From Polyangiaceae bacterium (GTDB lineage Bacteria > Myxococcota_A > Polyangia > Polyangiales > Polyangiaceae): a stretch of DNA of 64,000 nt. The DNA lies in assembly GCA_013361525.1 (NCBI GenBank), contig JABFXY010000072.1, forward strand, positions 1 to 64,000, in the 5' to 3' direction. The position numbers and the translations under genes were made by a program. Within the stretch, counting starts at the first letter, position 1. Each line of letters opens with the position of its first letter. Below the pieces are notes generated by a model, which was not told the origin of the DNA, did not search any database, and worked only from the letters and a program-made list of their open reading frames with translations. Of this stretch, positions 17,003 to 25,099 are shown one piece after another.

Positions 17003-17647
17003 ATGCCGCCCACGTTCCGCGGCATGCGCTTCCTCGAGCCTGTGTCGCTTTCGGGCCGTCACGTGCACCTCGAGCCTCTCGAGCTCGAGCACGCGCCCCT
17101 TCTTCTCGCTGCCGCCGAGCCCGCTCGTGCCACCTACACGTTCACGCTGGTCCCGCGCGATCTGCCGGGCATGAGCGACTACGTCGCGGCTGCAGTCGCG
17201 GAGCGCGAACGAGGCGAAGGCCTGCCGTTCGTCGTTCGCGATGCGGCGCGCACCGTCGTCGGATCGACGCGCTTCTATTCGATCGAGCGGTGGAAGTGGG
17301 ACGGAACGCCGGCCGAGCCGATCCCGACGGGCCCCGACGCCGTCGAGATCGGCTTCACCTGGTACGCCGAACGCGTGCAGCGAACCGCGCTCAACACCGA
17401 GGCGAAGCTTCTCCTCTGCACGCACGCCTTCGAACGCTGGCGCGTCCGGCGCGTCACGTGGAAAACCGACAGCCGCAACGAACGCTCGCGCGCCGCGATC
17501 CAGCGTTTGGGCGCGCGACTCGACGGCATCCTCCGCGCTCACCGCCCCGGCGCCGACGGCATCGTCCGCGACACCGCCTTCTTCTCGATGCTCGCGAGCG
17601 AGTGGCCCCAAGCAAAGGCTCGCCTTCGAGCCTTCCTCGACCGCTAG
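17003..17647 (+). CDS. GNAT-family N-acetyltransferase (RimJ/RimL-like)
   Basis: About 214 residues from ATG 17003; GTG 16952 would add 17. The acetyltransferase fold is recognised from LSGRHVHLEPLELEHA at the N-terminus, the VVGSTRFYSIE strand, EIGFTWYAERVQRTALNTEAKLLL (acetyl-CoA binding region) and a C-terminal WKTDSRNERSRAAIQRLGARLDG segment typical of RimJ/RimL-type N-terminal or small-molecule acetyltransferases. The substrate is unknown. It converges on the 3-hydroxyacyl-CoA dehydrogenase gene with a long inverted repeat between them. Confidence 0.87.
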   Translation: MPPTFRGMRFLEPVSLSGRHVHLEPLELEHAPLLLAAAEPARATYTFTLVPRDLPGMSDYVAAAVAERERGEGLPFVVRDAARTVVGSTRFYSIERWKWDGTPAEPIPTGPDAVEIGFTWYAERVQRTALNTEAKLLLCTHAFERWRVRRVTWKTDSRNERSRAAIQRLGARLDGILRAHRPGADGIVRDTAFFSMLASEWPQAKARLRAFLDR

Positions 17648-17668
17648 CGTCTACCGATGCGCGGTGTT

Positions 17669-17823
17669 CGAGACGAACCGCAAAGACGCAAAGTGAAGAA
17701 AGAGTGCGCAAAGGAGTGAAGACGGAGAGCGTTCGGAGAATCGAGGCGCCGGCGCGCGCCAGCGTCCTCTCAAAACCCTTTGCGCTCTTCTTCTGCCCTT
17801 TGCGTCTTTGCGGTTTGTCTCGG
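17669..17823. repeat. Long inverted repeat with CGCAAAGACGCAAAG arms
   Basis: The two arms (about 17669-17715 and 17776-17823) are near-complementary over some 46 nt. The core AACCGCAAAGACGCAAAG (17676-17693) pairs perfectly over 18 bp with 17798-17815, and pairing extends outward for another seven or eight bases. The spacer is about 60 nt. Its place between two convergent genes suggests a bidirectional terminator; its size and the internal direct repetition of GCAAAG also suit a dispersed repeat element. Confidence 0.75.
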
Positions 17824-17843
17824 CCTAAGGCGTAGCGGCTGCG

Positions 17844-18740
17844 TCAGCGCTTCCAGGTGCCGATGACGTTGCCGTCGGGGCCCCATTTGTAGAAGCCCTC
17901 GCCGCTTTTCTTACCGAGCTTACCGGCGCGGACCATCTGGCGGAGCAGGGTGGGCGGACGGAACTGCTCGCCGACCTCTTTGTGGAGGTGCTCGAGGATC
18001 CCGAGGCGCACGTCGAGGCCGACGAGGTCGCCGAGCTTCAGCGGACCCATCGGGTGGCGGTAGCCGAGCTCCATCGCGCGATCGATATCCTCGACCGACG
18101 CGACGCCGGCCTCGAGCATGCGGATCGCCTCCGCGCCGATCACGACGCCGAGACGGCTGGTCGCGAAACCGGGGCTGTCGTTGACGACGATCGGCGTCTT
18201 GCCGAGCTTCTTCGCGAAAACGAGGCTCGCCTCGATCACCGCTTCGCTCGTGTCGAGGCCGCGAACGACCTCGAGCAGCTCCATCACCGGCGGCGGATTG
18301 AAGAAGTGGAGCCCGACGGTGCGGTCGCGCGCGCCGATGCGTGAGCCGATCTCGGTGATGGAGAGGCTCGACGTGTTCGACGCGATCACCGCGCGCGGCG
18401 AGGCTTTCTGGGCGATGGCGCCGAGCACCTCGACCTTGAGATCCATGCGCTCGGGGATGGCTTCGATGCAGAGGTCGATGCCGTCTGCCCCGTCTTCGAG
18501 CTTCGTGAACGGTCGCAACCGGCCGAGGAGCGCGCCCCGTGCGTCCGCGGTGAGCTTTCCTTTTTCGACGAGGCGCTGCGTCACCTTCTCGATCGCCGCG
18601 CGCGCCTGATCGATCTTCGCGGCGTCGCTGTCGAACACGCGGGCCTCGAGACCGGCGGCTGCGACGATCTGCGCGATCCCCTGCCCCATCGTGCCCGTCC
18701 CGACGACGAGCACCTTCTCGAATGCCGGCGCGTCGCTCAC
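17844..18740 (-). CDS. 3-hydroxyacyl-CoA (3-hydroxybutyryl-CoA) dehydrogenase
   Basis: A 298-residue NAD-dependent dehydrogenase that oxidises or forms 3-hydroxyacyl-CoA. The Rossmann motif is VVGTGTMGQGIAQI, IDLCIEAIPE carries the conserved Glu, and the catalytic His lies in GLHFFNPPPVMELLEVV. SNTSSLSITEI and the C-terminal GYRHPMGPLKLGDLVGLD are family signatures. The length fits stand-alone HBD/FadB2-type enzymes of fatty-acid or butyrate metabolism. The GTG start overlaps the stop of the upstream small membrane-protein gene by 4 nt. Confidence 0.93.
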   Translation of the reverse strand: MSDAPAFEKVLVVGTGTMGQGIAQIVAAAGLEARVFDSDAAKIDQARAAIEKVTQRLVEKGKLTADARGALLGRLRPFTKLEDGADGIDLCIEAIPERMDLKVEVLGAIAQKASPRAVIASNTSSLSITEIGSRIGARDRTVGLHFFNPPPVMELLEVVRGLDTSEAVIEASLVFAKKLGKTPIVVNDSPGFATSRLGVVIGAEAIRMLEAGVASVEDIDRAMELGYRHPMGPLKLGDLVGLDVRLGILEHLHKEVGEQFRPPTLLRQMVRAGKLGKKSGEGFYKWGPDGNVIGTWKR

Positions 18741-19192
18741 GGCGTCCTCGGTTTCCCGGTCGCCGGCGCGGCCGGCCTCGCCGTAGCTTTCGCGGTCGGC
18801 GCAGCCGTGGGCGCCGCGGTCGCAGCAGCCGTGGGCGCGGCAGTTGCGGCCGCCGTGGGCGCCGCGGTCGTTGTCGGACGCTGCCGTCCCTGCATCAACC
18901 GCTCTCGGATGGCCGAGTTCATCGACGTCGGCGCGCTAGGGGGCGTCGGACGGGCGCTCAGCGCCGCGGGCGGACGTGCGGCCGCGGCCGAAGCGCTGGC
19001 GGAAGCGACGCCCTGCTCTCCCTCGCCGTTGCCGCTCGCGAGGAAATACACCCCGAAGACCAGGAACAACGTCCCGCCGAGCACCGGGATCCACGTGGGC
19101 GTGCGCGGCTCGTCGGGCGCAAGCGCCGTGGCCGGCTCGGGATCGAAGTCGTGATCGTGGTCGTGTCCGTGGCTATCCGCAGGGGCGGTCAT
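18737..19192 (-). CDS. Small single-pass membrane protein with Ala/Pro/Thr repeat tail
   Basis: A 151-residue protein from ATG 19192. It begins with a His/Asp-rich stretch (SHGHDHDHDFD), then one membrane segment (TWIPVLGGTLFLVFGVYFLA, about residues 34-53), then a long Ala/Pro/Thr tail with repeats of TAAPTAAA. The His/Asp stretch could bind metal; the tail is probably an extended spacer. It is translationally coupled to the downstream 3-hydroxyacyl-CoA dehydrogenase. Function unknown. Confidence 0.65.
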   Translation of the reverse strand: MTAPADSHGHDHDHDFDPEPATALAPDEPRTPTWIPVLGGTLFLVFGVYFLASGNGEGEQGVASASASAAAARPPAALSARPTPPSAPTSMNSAIRERLMQGRQRPTTTAAPTAAATAAPTAAATAAPTAAPTAKATARPAAPATGKPRTP

Positions 19193-19651
19193 GGCGTCCG
19201 ACGCCTTACTACAGGGGCGAAGCGACCGCCAACGCGGGCTCGAGCGCACGGGAAACCTGCCACCCGGCCCGCTCGCCACGACCCGAAACGGCACCTCGGC
19301 GAGGGTCGATTTCGTGCATTGAGTGATAGCAAAAATCCTTCAGGTTAACGCGATTGAGAGCTGCACGTCCAGCGCTCGTTATCGCGCCGGGTTGGTCGCG
19401 GTCTTCGCCGGTCATCTGCGGGGTGGCGACTCGGGATCGGCGGGCGCCATTTCCGAGGCGATTCGCGCGGGAATCACGCGCTGCCGCGGCTTGAATGTCG
19501 GTTCAAAAGGAGAACCAGAAATCACCATTGCGACTGCCTCTGCGCGGCACTGTTTAATGGCTTGACAATGGAGCCATTAAGCCTCGGAATGGCAAACTGT
19601 CACACTTTGCGCAATTTGCATTTTTTGGCGGGGCGCACTCGAGGAGGACGG
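19193..19651. other. 459-nt intergenic region with a promoter
   Basis: Divergent spacer between the small membrane-protein gene and the Cys-repeat protein. The 80-residue frame at 19323-19565 has no domain and looks non-coding. The right third is AT-richer than its surroundings and contains the TTGACA/palindrome described separately and a strong GAGGAGG Shine-Dalgarno at 19641-19647. Confidence 0.6.
19554..19580 (+). promoter_or_regulatory. Palindrome overlapping a TTGACA -35 box
   Basis: TTAATGGCT (19554-19562) and AGCCATTAA (19572-19580) form a perfect 9-bp inverted repeat around TGACAATGG. The consensus -35 hexamer TTGACA lies at 19562-19567, inside the palindrome. A weak -10 candidate (CGGAAT) follows at 17 nt. 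The arrangement suggests a repressor or activator site over the promoter of the Cys-repeat gene. Confidence 0.5.
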
Positions 19652-21418
19652 ATGACTGTCATGAGATCTGCTGGCGCGGCGCTGGCGCTTGGTATCGCAC
19701 TTGTCGGTTGTGGGGATGACGGCTCGGGTGCCTCGGGTGGCACCGGTGGTTTGGGCGGGGCCGGCGGCGACGGAGCCGGCGGGTCGGCAATCGACGTGGG
19801 CGGACAAGGCGGCGGCGCCGAGGCTTGCCCCGTCGGTCTCGAGTCGTGTGGAGATGCCTGCGTAGCGACGACGGTCGATCCTGCCCATTGCGGCGGGTGT
19901 GACGTCGCCTGCGGCGCGGAAGAGGTCTGTCAAAACGGCGCCTGTGCCTTCGAGTGCGTCGGCGGCGCCACCGACTGCAACGGGTCCTGCGTCAGCACCT
20001 CGACCGATCCTGCCAATTGCGGCGGCTGTGGAATTCCTTGCGGCCCGGAAGAGGTTTGCCAAAACGGAACGTGCACGTTCAGCTGCGTCGGCGGCGCAAA
20101 GGACTGCGGCGGCGCGTGCGTCAGCACCTCGACGGATCCTGCCAATTGCGGCGGCTGCGGAAACGTCTGCGGGCCCGAGCAAGTCTGTCAAAACGGGTCG
20201 TGCGCCTTCATCTGCGTCGGCGGAACGACCGATTGCGGGGGCGCCTGTATCGAGATCGGAACCGACCCGGCAAACTGCGGCGGTTGCGGCAATGCCTGCG
20301 GCCCCGAAGAGGTCTGTCAGAACGGAACCTGTACGTTCACCTGCGTCGGCGGCGCGACCGACTGCGGCGGCGCGTGCGTCGATGTGGGGACGGATCCGGC
20401 GAATTGCGGCGGCTGCGGCAATGCCTGCGACCCCGAAGAGGTCTGTCAGGACGGCACCTGTACGTTCACCTGCGTCGGCGGCGCGACCGACTGCGGCGGC
20501 GCATGCGTCGACGTGATGAACGACCCGAATCACTGCGGCGGCTGCGGCGGCGTCTGTGCGCTGGGTGAGATCTGTAATGCCGGCGTCTGCGACTTGGTCT
20601 GCACCGGCGGATCGCTCGAATGCAACGGTGCGTGCACCAACACCAACACCGATCCGGCCAATTGCGGCGGGTGCGGCAACGCCTGCGCCGCCGGCGAGAT
20701 CTGCAGCAACGGGGCCTGCGACCTTCAATGCACCGGTGGCTCGACGGAGTGCAACGGGGCGTGTGTGAACACGTCCAACGATTCCTCGAACTGCGGCGGT
20801 TGTGGCACGCCCTGCCCCAGCGGCCAGGTCTGCAGCAACGGCGCGTGTGACCTTCAATGCACGGGTGGCACCACCGAGTGCAACGGCCTGTGCGTCAATC
20901 CGAGCCTCGACACCTCGAACTGCGGTGGGTGCGGAACGGTCTGCTCTGCGGGCCAGATCTGCAATAACGGGAATTGCGACCTCGTCTGCACGGGCGGCAC
21001 CTCCGAATGCGGGAACGCGTGTGTCGACCTCGACAACGACCCCGACAACTGCGGCGGCTGCGGCACGACATGCGCGGACGACGAGGCCTGCGTCAACGGC
21101 GCCTGCCAGGATCTCGCCGTGGTCTGTCACGACATTGGGTACAACCAGTGTCCCACCGGTGCGACGTCGTTCTGCGTTCCGCCTCCGCTCGACCCGACCT
21201 CGAGCGCTCAAGCCAAGATCGCGTGCGAGGCTTGTTATGGCGCGCCCTGCTACCTCGAAACCGCCGACTGCGCGGGACCTGGCTGGGGACCGAACCCTGC
21301 GGGCGCCTACGAATGCGGAGATGCGTACTTCGGGTACACGACCGGCTGCTCCGGCGACGACGGGCGCGTCTGGTACATCTGCAGCTCGTACACGACCTAC
21401 GGCCACTGGGGTAAATGA
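19652..21418 (+). CDS. Secreted protein of ten 43-residue Cys-rich repeats
   Basis: A 588-residue predicted lipoprotein. Start ATG 19652 follows GAGGAGG by four bases; the signal peptide ends in ALVGC, and a Gly-rich linker follows. Ten repeats of about 43 residues then run from roughly residue 65 to 485, each with six or more Cys in the frame NCGGCG..C...E.C.NG.C...C.GG...C.G.C. The last ~100 residues are unique, with eight Cys and several Trp/Tyr (GPGWGPNP, VWYICSS), perhaps a ligand-binding cap. The Cys spacing implies a long disulfide-stapled rod projecting from the outer membrane. Function unknown; no homologous enzyme motif. Confidence 0.82.
   Translation: MTVMRSAGAALALGIALVGCGDDGSGASGGTGGLGGAGGDGAGGSAIDVGGQGGGAEACPVGLESCGDACVATTVDPAHCGGCDVACGAEEVCQNGACAFECVGGATDCNGSCVSTSTDPANCGGCGIPCGPEEVCQNGTCTFSCVGGAKDCGGACVSTSTDPANCGGCGNVCGPEQVCQNGSCAFICVGGTTDCGGACIEIGTDPANCGGCGNACGPEEVCQNGTCTFTCVGGATDCGGACVDVGTDPANCGGCGNACDPEEVCQDGTCTFTCVGGATDCGGACVDVMNDPNHCGGCGGVCALGEICNAGVCDLVCTGGSLECNGACTNTNTDPANCGGCGNACAAGEICSNGACDLQCTGGSTECNGACVNTSNDSSNCGGCGTPCPSGQVCSNGACDLQCTGGTTECNGLCVNPSLDTSNCGGCGTVCSAGQICNNGNCDLVCTGGTSECGNACVDLDNDPDNCGGCGTTCADDEACVNGACQDLAVVCHDIGYNQCPTGATSFCVPPPLDPTSSAQAKIACEACYGAPCYLETADCAGPGWGPNPAGAYECGDAYFGYTTGCSGDDGRVWYICSSYTTYGHWGK
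19850..21110 (+). repeat. Tandem ~129-bp coding repeats, about ten units
   Basis: Each unit encodes one 43-residue Cys-rich module. Two adjacent copies near 20285-20530 are almost identical at DNA level (shared GAAGAGGTCTGTCA and long flanking blocks), while the later units differ more and switch from GPEEVCQNG to xxGxICSNG. This points to growth by unequal crossing-over, with recent duplication in the middle. Confidence 0.8.
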
Positions 21419-21450
21419 CCTGCAGGTCGTAGCAAACGCGTAAACGACGG

Positions 21451-21488
21451 AGGCCGCCGGGCTATCGAGCTCGGCGGCCTTTGCTTAT
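21451..21488. terminator. Rho-independent terminator, probably bidirectional
   Basis: AGGCCGCCG (21452-21460 region) pairs with CGGCGGCCT (21472-21480), and four more inner pairs are possible. TTTGCTTATT follows on the plus strand. It separates the Cys-repeat gene from the convergent lipoprotein gene that ends at 21488. Confidence 0.75.
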
Positions 21489-22675
21489 TAGAGCTTCTCG
21501 CAGGGGATGTGCGTCCACTTCGTCGCAAACCCCGAGGCATAGACGACGCCCCACGCGGTGCCGTTATGCTTCTGCTCCGCTTCGTAGGTCACGAATGCGC
21601 ACTTCTTGTTCGGGTCGGCCGCATACGCATCGGTGCGGGCGAAGCCGACGGTGACGTCCACCGTCCGCTTGACCGGCCGGCCGGCGAGATCCTTTTCGAC
21701 GCGCCATTGCGACGTCACCACGGCTCTCTTGATCGCGCTCGCCTGAATCTTGGATTCGGGTTTGCCGACGTGCGACTTCACCGCGTCGACCGCACCGGCG
21801 CCGCCGTCGACCGAAACGATCGCGGGGAATCGGGCCTTCTTCAGAGCCTCGGCGTCCTCTTTCGCCACGATCTCGGCGCGCGCCTTCGCTGCGGCGAGGG
21901 CGCCCTCGATGAGCTTGGTTTTGCCGTCGGCGAGCGAGAGCGACGTCGCCGCCTTCTTGTCGCTCGCGAAGACGTCGAACTGGGCGCGTGACGGATCGCA
22001 GAGCGTATCGATGTGACCGAGCACGAAGTCGCTATCGAGATCTTTCGTCTCGTCTTTGCACGGAATGGCGAGGATGCGCAGATCCTCGGCTTCCGCGACG
22101 GCGAAGAGCGTCTTGTTGCTGACGCGGACGAAGACGCCGTCGTGCTTCTTGCTCGGGAGGGACACAATCGCCCGCTGAAGCGCGTGGTGGTCCTGGAATT
22201 CGCGGATGCTCGCGTAGCCCTTCGGGCTCGCCTTCTTGTCGATCTCCGTGAGCATGAAGCAATCGAGGTCGCGATCTTTGTCGACCGACACGACGGAGAC
22301 AGCAGAGCGGTCGTTGATGACGGGGCACATCGGGCTCTCGCCGGTCTGCAGCGACGATGCGCTGTAGCGAGCCTCGCTTCCGAGCAGCTTGACGAGACCG
22401 TCGTCGATCGGAGCATTCCGCGGGTCGGCTTTCCCCGACGAGCGCGCCTTCGAGGAGCTCGAGCCGCCTTCCGCTGATTCGCTGTCTTTCTCGGCGTCCT
22501 CCCCGGTGGCTGCCGACGAGCCCTTGTTCTCCCCGGACGACGGCGTCGAGAGCGAGAAGACGCCGCATGCGCTCGAAGACAGCGCGAGGGCGGCAACGAG
22601 ACCGATGGTCCGGGGCGCGGCGCAGAGGCCGAGGAGCGAATGGAGACGAACCTGGAGATGATCGAGCGTCGACAT
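21488..22675 (-). CDS. Lipoprotein of unknown function
   Basis: A 395-residue protein from ATG 22675, preceded by a GTGAGGA Shine-Dalgarno. A hydrophobic signal (about 20-40) ends in SSSACG, a plausible lipobox, and a Ser/Glu/Lys-rich linker (45-85) follows. The body is a mixed α/β region with no motif I recognise; paired Cys occur in MCPVIND, LDCFML, IPCKDE and DTLCDPS, and the C-terminus has a β-rich VDVTVGFARTDAY section and ends IPCEKL. It is probably periplasmic or outer-membrane anchored. Confidence 0.7.
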   Translation of the reverse strand: MSTLDHLQVRLHSLLGLCAAPRTIGLVAALALSSSACGVFSLSTPSSGENKGSSAATGEDAEKDSESAEGGSSSSKARSSGKADPRNAPIDDGLVKLLGSEARYSASSLQTGESPMCPVINDRSAVSVVSVDKDRDLDCFMLTEIDKKASPKGYASIREFQDHHALQRAIVSLPSKKHDGVFVRVSNKTLFAVAEAEDLRILAIPCKDETKDLDSDFVLGHIDTLCDPSRAQFDVFASDKKAATSLSLADGKTKLIEGALAAAKARAEIVAKEDAEALKKARFPAIVSVDGGAGAVDAVKSHVGKPESKIQASAIKRAVVTSQWRVEKDLAGRPVKRTVDVTVGFARTDAYAADPNKKCAFVTYEAEQKHNGTAWGVVYASGFATKWTHIPCEKL

Positions 22676-23043
22676 GGTGTTCCTCACGAGATGGGTGCGG
22701 AGGAAACACGGAGCCGGCAGGCAGTCGGTCACGCGCGTTTGTTTTTTTTCGCGCGCGCACGACGGCTCGGGTCCCGCCTGGGGGGGTGCTCCCTCCGGTC
22801 GCACTGGCACCCAAGCCTGTGCGCGCCCATTTCCATCGTGCGTGGTTGAGCCGACGCCGGCCGATGGCCGGCTCCTGAGGAGCCGAGGCGGAAGCCTGCA
22901 ACGCGCGCGGCCACCGGGTTTTGGCGCTCCGTCTGCGGCGGCTAATCCGAGTGGCGTGCATACCTGTTCGAGGCGACGATGCGGATCGCGGCTCGCTCGC
23001 GCGGCGTCGCGATGAAACCTTCTACCGAAGCCACGCGTAAACG
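22676..23043. other. 368-nt intergenic region with two overlapping hairpins
   Basis: Divergent spacer between the lipoprotein gene and the type VI operon. GCCGGCC (22856-22862)/GGCCGGC (22866-22872) and CGGCTCCT (22869-22876)/AGGAGCCG (22878-22885) are two perfect stems that share four bases and cannot form together. No gene is supported here, and no clear promoter hexamers stand out. Confidence 0.45.
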
Positions 23044-24987
23044 GTGATCCCCGAGATGGAAGTCGCTTCACGCACGCCGTTTCCCGCGTCCGCATTGGTC
23101 TGGAGAACATCGGCGACTCGAAAAGCCGTGACGGTCGTCGTCAAGACGACCTTCGTCCTGCAGCCCGGTGCCTGCGAGCTCGCCGATCACCAGGAGCCGC
23201 TTGCGACCTCCGAGGTCGCGTACGAGCGCGATCGGCAGCGCGGCCTGCGCGCGCCGTCCGACTTTGCGCCGTTCAAGGCCCGCGCGGACGTGCTGGTCGT
23301 CGGCTCTGCGTTCGCATCGGGCGAACCGGGGCGCTCGGTCACGATTCGCGTCGCGATCGGGGGCGTCGACAAATCCATGGAGCTTTCGCTCGATGGCCGC
23401 GCGAGCGTCCCGCTGACCGGCCTCGGTCCTATCTCGACGGCTTGGCCGAACCGGCGCGCACTGACACGCGACGTCGGCGACGTCACCCGCGAGCGTTTCG
23501 AGCAGGAGCCGATCGCGACACGCGTCGATCGCGCCTATTTCAACGACGCACCGCCGGACCAGCAGCGCGAGTTCTTCATGCCGGGCGAGCGGCTCATCCT
23601 CGAAAACCTCAATCCCGAGCTGCCGCGCCTCGTCACGGCGCTTCCGACCGTCGCGCTCCGCGCGTTCGCAGAGGGTGCGGCGACACCCATTCCGCTGGTC
23701 GCCGATACGCTCCTCATCGACACCGATCGACAGATCTGCACGCTGACGTGGCGTGGCCAGCATGATCTGCTCGGCAGCGAGCGCGCTCGCATCATCGTCG
23801 AGCCGGCGACGTCCCAACCGAGCGACCGCGGGCCGAGCAGCGCTCCCACGATGCTCCCGCACCTCGCGCGCTCGAAGGCCTCCACGCTTCCCTTCATGCG
23901 ATCGGCCGGGCAGCCCGCGCGCGATTCAATGCCATTTACCGGGTATCAGCCGCCGGCGCCGCGTCCCGCCGAGCCGACGGCAATGCCTCCCATCGCGCAA
24001 GCCCCCGCAATGGTGGCTGCACCGAGCCGTCCACCAATGGCCGTCATGGCGCCCAGTCAGCCTCCAATGGGCGTCGCGCTCCCGCCGATTGCCGTTTCCG
24101 CACCGAGCCATGCACCGGTCGTCGGAACGGTCGCCGCGTCGAATGCGGCCGCCGACGCGCCCCCGCTCGTGAAGGCACCCATTTCGGAGAAGCGACAAAC
24201 CCGCTCGATCGCTCCTGTCGATCTGGTTTGGTGTGAAAAGGCCGCAGGCCGTCGAATGCGCATTTGGTGGAAGGCCTTGCTCACCGAGAGCGACTTCGAC
24301 GAATTCGATTCGAAACACGAGCTCGCGTCCGACGACGCCGAACACGACCGCGCGCGCCTCGATGCTTTCGCGGTGCTCACGCGCGAAACGCCCATCAGCC
24401 CCGCGGAAGTGCGCGCCGCGCTCGAAGAGGCCATCGACGATCACGGCCGATTCACCCCGCCGCTCGCCGTCATCGAAGGCGACCTTCGAATGCTCTATGG
24501 CGAAATCCCTCGTTTGGAGGCGATGCTCACGTTGGTGTCGCCGCTCGCAGCATCGGACAAACGCCTTCTCGAGCTGACGGAAATGGGCGTCCAGGCGGCG
24601 AAGCTCCAGGGTCCGGGCGCGGCGCTCCAGGCAGCCCGCGCTTCCGCGCGCATTCGCGAGCACGTGCAACAGACGTATTCCAAGGGGCCCGGCAGCATCC
24701 AAATCGACGCCGAGGTCGACCGCGCGCTGTCGGACGCGCGCGCTTACGACGAGCGAACGCTCTTCGGCGCAAAACATCTACGGGCGGTGCTCGGCACGGG
24801 GCCCGACGCGATACCCGTGTACGTGCCCGCGTCGGCGCGCGACATGTTGCCTCTGCTCGACGGCTTTTCGGCTCGGCTCATCGCCGAGGTCCACGTCCGC
24901 CAAGACCGCTCGGAGAGCCACGCGCTCTCGCTCCGGGCGCTCGCCGTCGGGCGTCACCTCACGCTCGATCCGACACGACGCGGGTAA
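23044..24987 (+). CDS. DUF2169 protein, type VI secretion adaptor
   Basis: A 647-residue cytoplasmic protein. Residues 1 to about 280 match DUF2169 (TPFPASALVWR; AVTVVVKTTFVL; LADHQEPLA; AFFNDAPPDQQ-like AYFNDAPPDQQREFF; LTWRG). DUF2169 proteins are known as adaptor/chaperones that help load effectors on VgrG. A Pro/Ala-rich linker (about 290-400) leads to a second, helical domain (about 400-647) of unknown role. It opens the cargo operon and lies 112 nt before vgrG. The start may be GTG 23044 or ATG 23056. Confidence 0.83.
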   Translation: MIPEMEVASRTPFPASALVWRTSATRKAVTVVVKTTFVLQPGACELADHQEPLATSEVAYERDRQRGLRAPSDFAPFKARADVLVVGSAFASGEPGRSVTIRVAIGGVDKSMELSLDGRASVPLTGLGPISTAWPNRRALTRDVGDVTRERFEQEPIATRVDRAYFNDAPPDQQREFFMPGERLILENLNPELPRLVTALPTVALRAFAEGAATPIPLVADTLLIDTDRQICTLTWRGQHDLLGSERARIIVEPATSQPSDRGPSSAPTMLPHLARSKASTLPFMRSAGQPARDSMPFTGYQPPAPRPAEPTAMPPIAQAPAMVAAPSRPPMAVMAPSQPPMGVALPPIAVSAPSHAPVVGTVAASNAAADAPPLVKAPISEKRQTRSIAPVDLVWCEKAAGRRMRIWWKALLTESDFDEFDSKHELASDDAEHDRARLDAFAVLTRETPISPAEVRAALEEAIDDHGRFTPPLAVIEGDLRMLYGEIPRLEAMLTLVSPLAASDKRLLELTEMGVQAAKLQGPGAALQAARASARIREHVQQTYSKGPGSIQIDAEVDRALSDARAYDERTLFGAKHLRAVLGTGPDAIPVYVPASARDMLPLLDGFSARLIAEVHVRQDRSESHALSLRALAVGRHLTLDPTRRG

Positions 24988-25099
24988 CGCAACCGCGCCG
25001 CGCCCTCGGGCGTAGGGTCACCCACAACCGCGCTTTTCATCCTTACGCCGGCCCGCGCCGAACATCCTCGCAACCTGGATCGCGGAAGGACCAGCCTCA

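Noticed and set aside
19323..19565. 80-residue frame in the intergenic region
   Set aside because: No Shine-Dalgarno, no domain, and it runs through the promoter palindrome of the next gene.
19577..21406. 609-residue minus-strand frame and the repeated DNA as a possible CRISPR array
   Set aside because: The repeats are 129-bp coding units without unique spacers, and the sense frame has signal peptide and regular Cys; the antisense frame is a by-product.
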